Source: Hyphomicrobiales bacterium (GTDB taxonomy: Bacteria; Pseudomonadota; Alphaproteobacteria; Rhizobiales; Rhizobiaceae). Taken from it: a DNA stretch of 64,000 nt. The notes beneath the pieces were generated by a model that searched no databases, was not told where the DNA came from, and saw only the letters and a program-made list of their open reading frames with translations. The DNA lies in NCBI GenBank assembly GCA_900471815.1, contig UICE01000003.1, positions 953,558 to 1,017,557 on the forward strand. The letters run 5' to 3'. This document shows, in pieces, positions 61,623-64,000 of the stretch (position 1 is the first letter of the stretch; every line of letters begins with the position of its first letter). The position numbers and the translations under genes are program-made.

Positions 61623-61769
61623 GGATTGTCCTTTTCCGGGGCGGTTCGCCGCTTGCGTATGCGGCCTGAGCGCTGCAGGGCGGAATGCAAGCGCCTATTC
61701 GCCCGACTTCTTCCAGAGGGGTGTTTTTTCTGAGTCACTTATTTTATACTAGTTCGCATAAAAATATGG

Positions 61770-61787
61770 CGCAACGAATTTATTGCG
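61770..61787. promoter_or_regulatory. Weak inverted repeat in the gap/tetR divergent promoter region
   Basis: cgcaa (61770-61774) / ttgcg (61783-61787), 8-nt spacer, lies 14 bp before the TetR start codon. It could be the TetR operator, but the arms are only 5 bp, so chance is not excluded. Confidence 0.25.
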
Positions 61788-61800
61788 ATACGGTACAAAA

Positions 61801-62457
61801 ATGAATGAGAAATCCACCCGTGGGCGTCCACGCAAATACGACACCAGGGCAGCGCTCGACGCTGCGCTCCTGGAATTTAGGCGCCATGGCTACACCGCCA
61901 CGTCGCTGGATCATCTGTCGGAGGCCACGAAAATGGCGCGGCCGAGCCTTTATGCCGCCTTCGGTCACAAGCGCAGCATCTATCTGCGGGCAGTCGGACA
62001 GTATGTTGAGGACAAAGCCGTAGACTGGAACCGTGCCCTCTTCGACGAACCTTCGTTTGCAAAAGCGCTCGAAGCCTATTTCCTTATACTTGTTGCTATC
62101 TATTCGGAAGGTGATGATCGCCCGCTCGGTTGCCCCATGCTCAGCGTCATAGCCGGCGAAGCTACGGCCGATCCTGTGATGAGCGCGGAACTGTCTGCCG
62201 CTCTCGAACGCACCGACGCGCGGTTTCGCAATCGTATCGCGGTGGCACGCGACGACGTCCAGTTACCGCCTGAAACCGATGTAGATGCCCTCGCCGACCT
62301 GCTCGCCGCCTTGCAGCACAGTCTTGCATTGCGCGCCCGTGCCGGGACAGAACAGCCGGAACTTGAGCGCATCGCACGCAACAGTGTTGCGCTGATCCTC
62401 AGGTCCGCAGGCGCTATCCCGGTATCAGACTACGCTACAGTCGCCCCTAATCCTTGA
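61801..62457 (+). CDS. TetR/AcrR-family transcriptional regulator
   Basis: 218 residues. N-terminal DNA-binding domain typical of TetR proteins: GRPRKYDTRAALDAALLEFRRHGYTATSLDHLSEATKMARPSLYAAFGHKRSIYLRAV (helix-turn-helix near residues 32-55). A C-terminal ligand-binding domain (GCPMLSVIAGEATAD) follows. The ATG at 61801 is chosen over an upstream TTG at 61783. Divergent from gap with a 178-bp shared promoter region; its 3' end overlaps the convergent AhpD/CMD gene by 11 bp. Ligand unknown; gap is the most likely target. Confidence 0.9.
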   Translation: MNEKSTRGRPRKYDTRAALDAALLEFRRHGYTATSLDHLSEATKMARPSLYAAFGHKRSIYLRAVGQYVEDKAVDWNRALFDEPSFAKALEAYFLILVAIYSEGDDRPLGCPMLSVIAGEATADPVMSAELSAALERTDARFRNRIAVARDDVQLPPETDVDALADLLAALQHSLALRARAGTEQPELERIARNSVALILRSAGAIPVSDYATVAPNP

Positions 62458-63022
62458 TCGGTTCGCCGAGGGTGTGCATCAGGCGGTTTGCCCAGCCGAA
62501 GATTGCGGATGAGAGAACGAGGTCAAGAACTTCGAGTTCGTTAAGCCCAACATCCGCCAGAGCTCGCACATCGGCCGTTGTCGCCTCGGGCGGTGTCGGC
62601 GATAAATGTGCTGAAAAATCAAAAATGGCTTGTAGATGCTCGTCAATCGTTGCGTTCAGCCCATCAGCGAAGATCGCGTCAATTACGTCGCTGCGTTTCG
62701 TCTGGGCGGTGAACCGCGAAGCGTGGACGGCGGCACAGTAGACGCAGCGGTTAACGATGGATGCCGCAACTGCGCCCAGCTCGCGCTCGCTCGATGCCAA
62801 GCCGTCTTTTCCATACATGATCAGGTTGAACAGGGGCGAGCGAACAGCAAGTGTCTCAGGATCGTGCGCCAGGGTAAGCACATAGGGCGAAATGCCCTTG
62901 TTCGACGGCGTTGTCTGCATCGCCGCATGCTGCTCTTCTGTCGCGGCCGCGAAATCCACCGGGACAACATAGGGCTGCCAGCGCGGAACCGTTGTAGTAA
63001 AAGTATGGACAACCTCGCTCAT
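62447..63022 (-). CDS. AhpD/CMD-family peroxidase-related protein
   Basis: 191 residues with the AhpD-type redox motif CVYCAAVH (near residue 93), preceded by SSERELGAVAASIVNR and followed by the helical CMD core. Similar to alkylhydroperoxidase-domain proteins that occur next to a second CMD-domain gene (the Avi_7169/Avi_7170-type pair). The CxxC plus downstream His is the AhpD active-site pattern, so peroxide or disulfide reduction is plausible. Start overlaps the end of the adjacent CMD gene by 4 bp. Confidence 0.82.
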   Translation of the reverse strand: MSEVVHTFTTTVPRWQPYVVPVDFAAATEEQHAAMQTTPSNKGISPYVLTLAHDPETLAVRSPLFNLIMYGKDGLASSERELGAVAASIVNRCVYCAAVHASRFTAQTKRSDVIDAIFADGLNATIDEHLQAIFDFSAHLSPTPPEATTADVRALADVGLNELEVLDLVLSSAIFGWANRLMHTLGEPIKD

Positions 63023-63501
63023 CGCATTTCTCCCATCAGTTTCAAGCCTGCAAGAACACGCACCTGATAATTGACAAAGGCCGCAAGCTCCGCGAGCCGA
63101 ACGATATCGGCGTCGGTGACGCCGACCTGACGCAAAGCCTCGATATGAGCCTGCGTCGCATCTCGTGGCGCGACTGTCAGCCGGTCGGCATGGCGGACAA
63201 TCTCCGCGACACGTGGTTCGGTAACGGTGGCTTCGGGATCAGCAAGCGGGGCCGTGGCCGGTTCGTCAGCGCGCGCAACCAGGGTGTCATAATGGTCTGC
63301 GAGCGCGGCATTGCGGTTCTGCCGCGCCATTCGAGCGGCAAGTGCTGCCCTTAATCCAAGCGAAAGACCACCTGGATCACGCGGTAGGACAACGGCGTCG
63401 TGCGCTGCTTCACTGAGGCGCAATATTTCCGCGCGTTTCTCCATAGCGTCCGCCAGGGCGGTGCCCGGCCTGACGGAGGCAAGGGTTTCGATGAGTGTCA
63501 A
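63019..63501 (-). CDS. CMD-domain protein, partner of the AhpD-like protein
   Basis: 160 residues, rich in Ala and Arg, lacking the CxxC motif. It ends with a CMD-like helical hairpin: HIEALRQVGVTDADIVRLAELAAFVNYQVRVLAGLKLMGEMR. Resembles the companion gene of the Avi_7169-type AhpD proteins; that match is from memory and moderate. First gene of a two-gene unit with a 4-bp overlap, so a heteromeric complex is plausible. Divergent from the LysR gene. Confidence 0.72.
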   Translation of the reverse strand: MTLIETLASVRPGTALADAMEKRAEILRLSEAAHDAVVLPRDPGGLSLGLRAALAARMARQNRNAALADHYDTLVARADEPATAPLADPEATVTEPRVAEIVRHADRLTVAPRDATQAHIEALRQVGVTDADIVRLAELAAFVNYQVRVLAGLKLMGEMR

Positions 63502-63553
63502 AACTAGCTCCTCATATTGATGGCTGGTGTGCCATGTAATTAGGCACGACCTG

Positions 63554-63577
63554 TTATCATGTCAATTTATCATGATA
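63554..63577. promoter_or_regulatory. Direct repeat/palindrome in CMD-lysR intergenic region
   Basis: ttatcatg occurs at 63554-63561 and again at 63567-63574 (13-bp spacing), the second copy embedded in the palindrome tatcatgata (63568-63577). It lies in the 170-bp divergent promoter region, where a LysR-type regulator would bind. Assignment is inference. Confidence 0.4.
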
Positions 63578-63671
63578 CATCGCTAATGATGCGGAATAAT
63601 AATCCAATTTCGTGACTAAATTGAGCATCATTATACTGTACGTGCATTGAGATGGGTGCTTAATATAAAAT

Positions 63672-64000
63672 ATGCATTCTAGATTATTTGACATTCGGCA
63701 ACTTGAAGCATTCGCAGCAGTCATGTCCGCTGGTAGCGTGACCGGGGCAGCGAGGCTCCTTGGCCGCTCGCAACCTGCCGTCAGCAGATTGATTCAAGAT
63801 CTAGAAGCCGATCTAGGCTACGCACTGCTCCATCGCAGTGGACCGCGCATCACGCCGACGTCGCGAGGCTTGCAGTTTCATGCGGAAGTCGAACGCCACC
63901 TTGCCAGCCTGACGCATATCCGCGAGCGGGCAAACGCTATTGGTCTTGATGAGCCAATCTCGCTCACCATCGCCGCCACGCCCTCGCTTGCAGCTGGCGT
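63672..64000 (+). CDS. LysR-type transcriptional regulator (truncated by window edge)
   Basis: First 109 codons only. The N-terminal winged helix-turn-helix of LysR proteins is clear: DIRQLEAFAAVMSAGSVTGAARLLGRSQPAVSRLIQDLEADLGYALL followed by the wing LHRSGPRITPTSRG. The effector-binding domain runs off the window. Divergent from the AhpD/CMD pair, which it probably controls. Confidence 0.9.
   Translation, partial: MHSRLFDIRQLEAFAAVMSAGSVTGAARLLGRSQPAVSRLIQDLEADLGYALLHRSGPRITPTSRGLQFHAEVERHLASLTHIRERANAIGLDEPISLTIAATPSLAAG

Noticed and set aside
60500-64000. Duplicate of the tRNA-Ser 3' end as an attachment site
   Set aside because: I read the right flank for a copy of tgggttcgaatccca and the cccctccgcca tail and found none inside the window.

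Overview
The window looks like a chromosomal segment of an alphaproteobacterium of the order Hyphomicrobiales, most likely Brucellaceae (Brucella/Ochrobactrum type). The inference rests on gene order and protein character. The dusB-ntrB-ntrC-(…)-ntrY-ntrX-trkA-dat-hfq-hflX block, the pdhA-pdhB(with lipoyl domain)-pdhC-lpd-lipA block, a fused ispDF gene and a rhizobial thuEFGKAB operon are all typical of that group. No database search was possible, so the assignment to genus is by recognition only.

Layout. 1-6.3 kb: a complete trehalose/disaccharide uptake and 3-keto-sugar operon (thuE-F-G-K-A-B) behind a perfect 20-bp LacI-type operator. 6.3-11.8 kb, minus strand: ppiD-like chaperone, trpD, trpC, moaC, moeA, tightly packed. 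11.9-20.4 kb, plus strand: tpiA, secG, an L,D-transpeptidase, pyrG, a VOC protein, kdsA, a PRC-barrel protein, eno and ftsB, punctuated by clear intrinsic terminators. 20.5-28.9 kb: the pyruvate dehydrogenase operon with an embedded SGNH hydrolase, then lpd, two small membrane proteins, lipA, a RatA/COQ10-like protein and a GNAT. 28.9-30.7 kb, minus: pncC and ispDF.

30.8-45 kb: dusB and the two nitrogen-related two-component systems NtrBC and NtrYX. They are separated by two minus-strand genes (DUF1993-type and a GGDEF protein). trkA, a lactonase-like propeller, a D-amino-acid aminotransferase, hfq and hflX follow. 45-50 kb, minus: mazG and an FbpABC-type ferric iron transporter with a candidate iron-responsive operator. 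50-58.7 kb: a GFA-family gene, then a long minus-strand housekeeping operon (rlpA-dacA-like-tmk-holB-metG-tatD-MBL-ybaK). 59-60.4 kb: a PepSY/cytochrome b561 pair and a tRNA-Ser(UGA).

60.5-64 kb, beyond the tRNA: a region of different character with a stand-alone gap gene, a divergent TetR regulator, a pair of AhpD/CMD-family genes and a divergent, right-truncated LysR gene. This looks like accessory DNA at a tRNA boundary.

The observations most worth a second look are a DacA-type penicillin-binding protein that has lost both the SxxK serine and the KTG lysine, an NtrX lacking the GAFTGA loop and the Walker B aspartate, a candidate RirA-type operator at fbpA, strong hairpins placed between binding-protein and permease genes in both ABC operons, and the gap/TetR/CMD/LysR cluster. 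I did not find a convincing wholly new multi-gene system, CRISPR array, prophage or insertion sequence.
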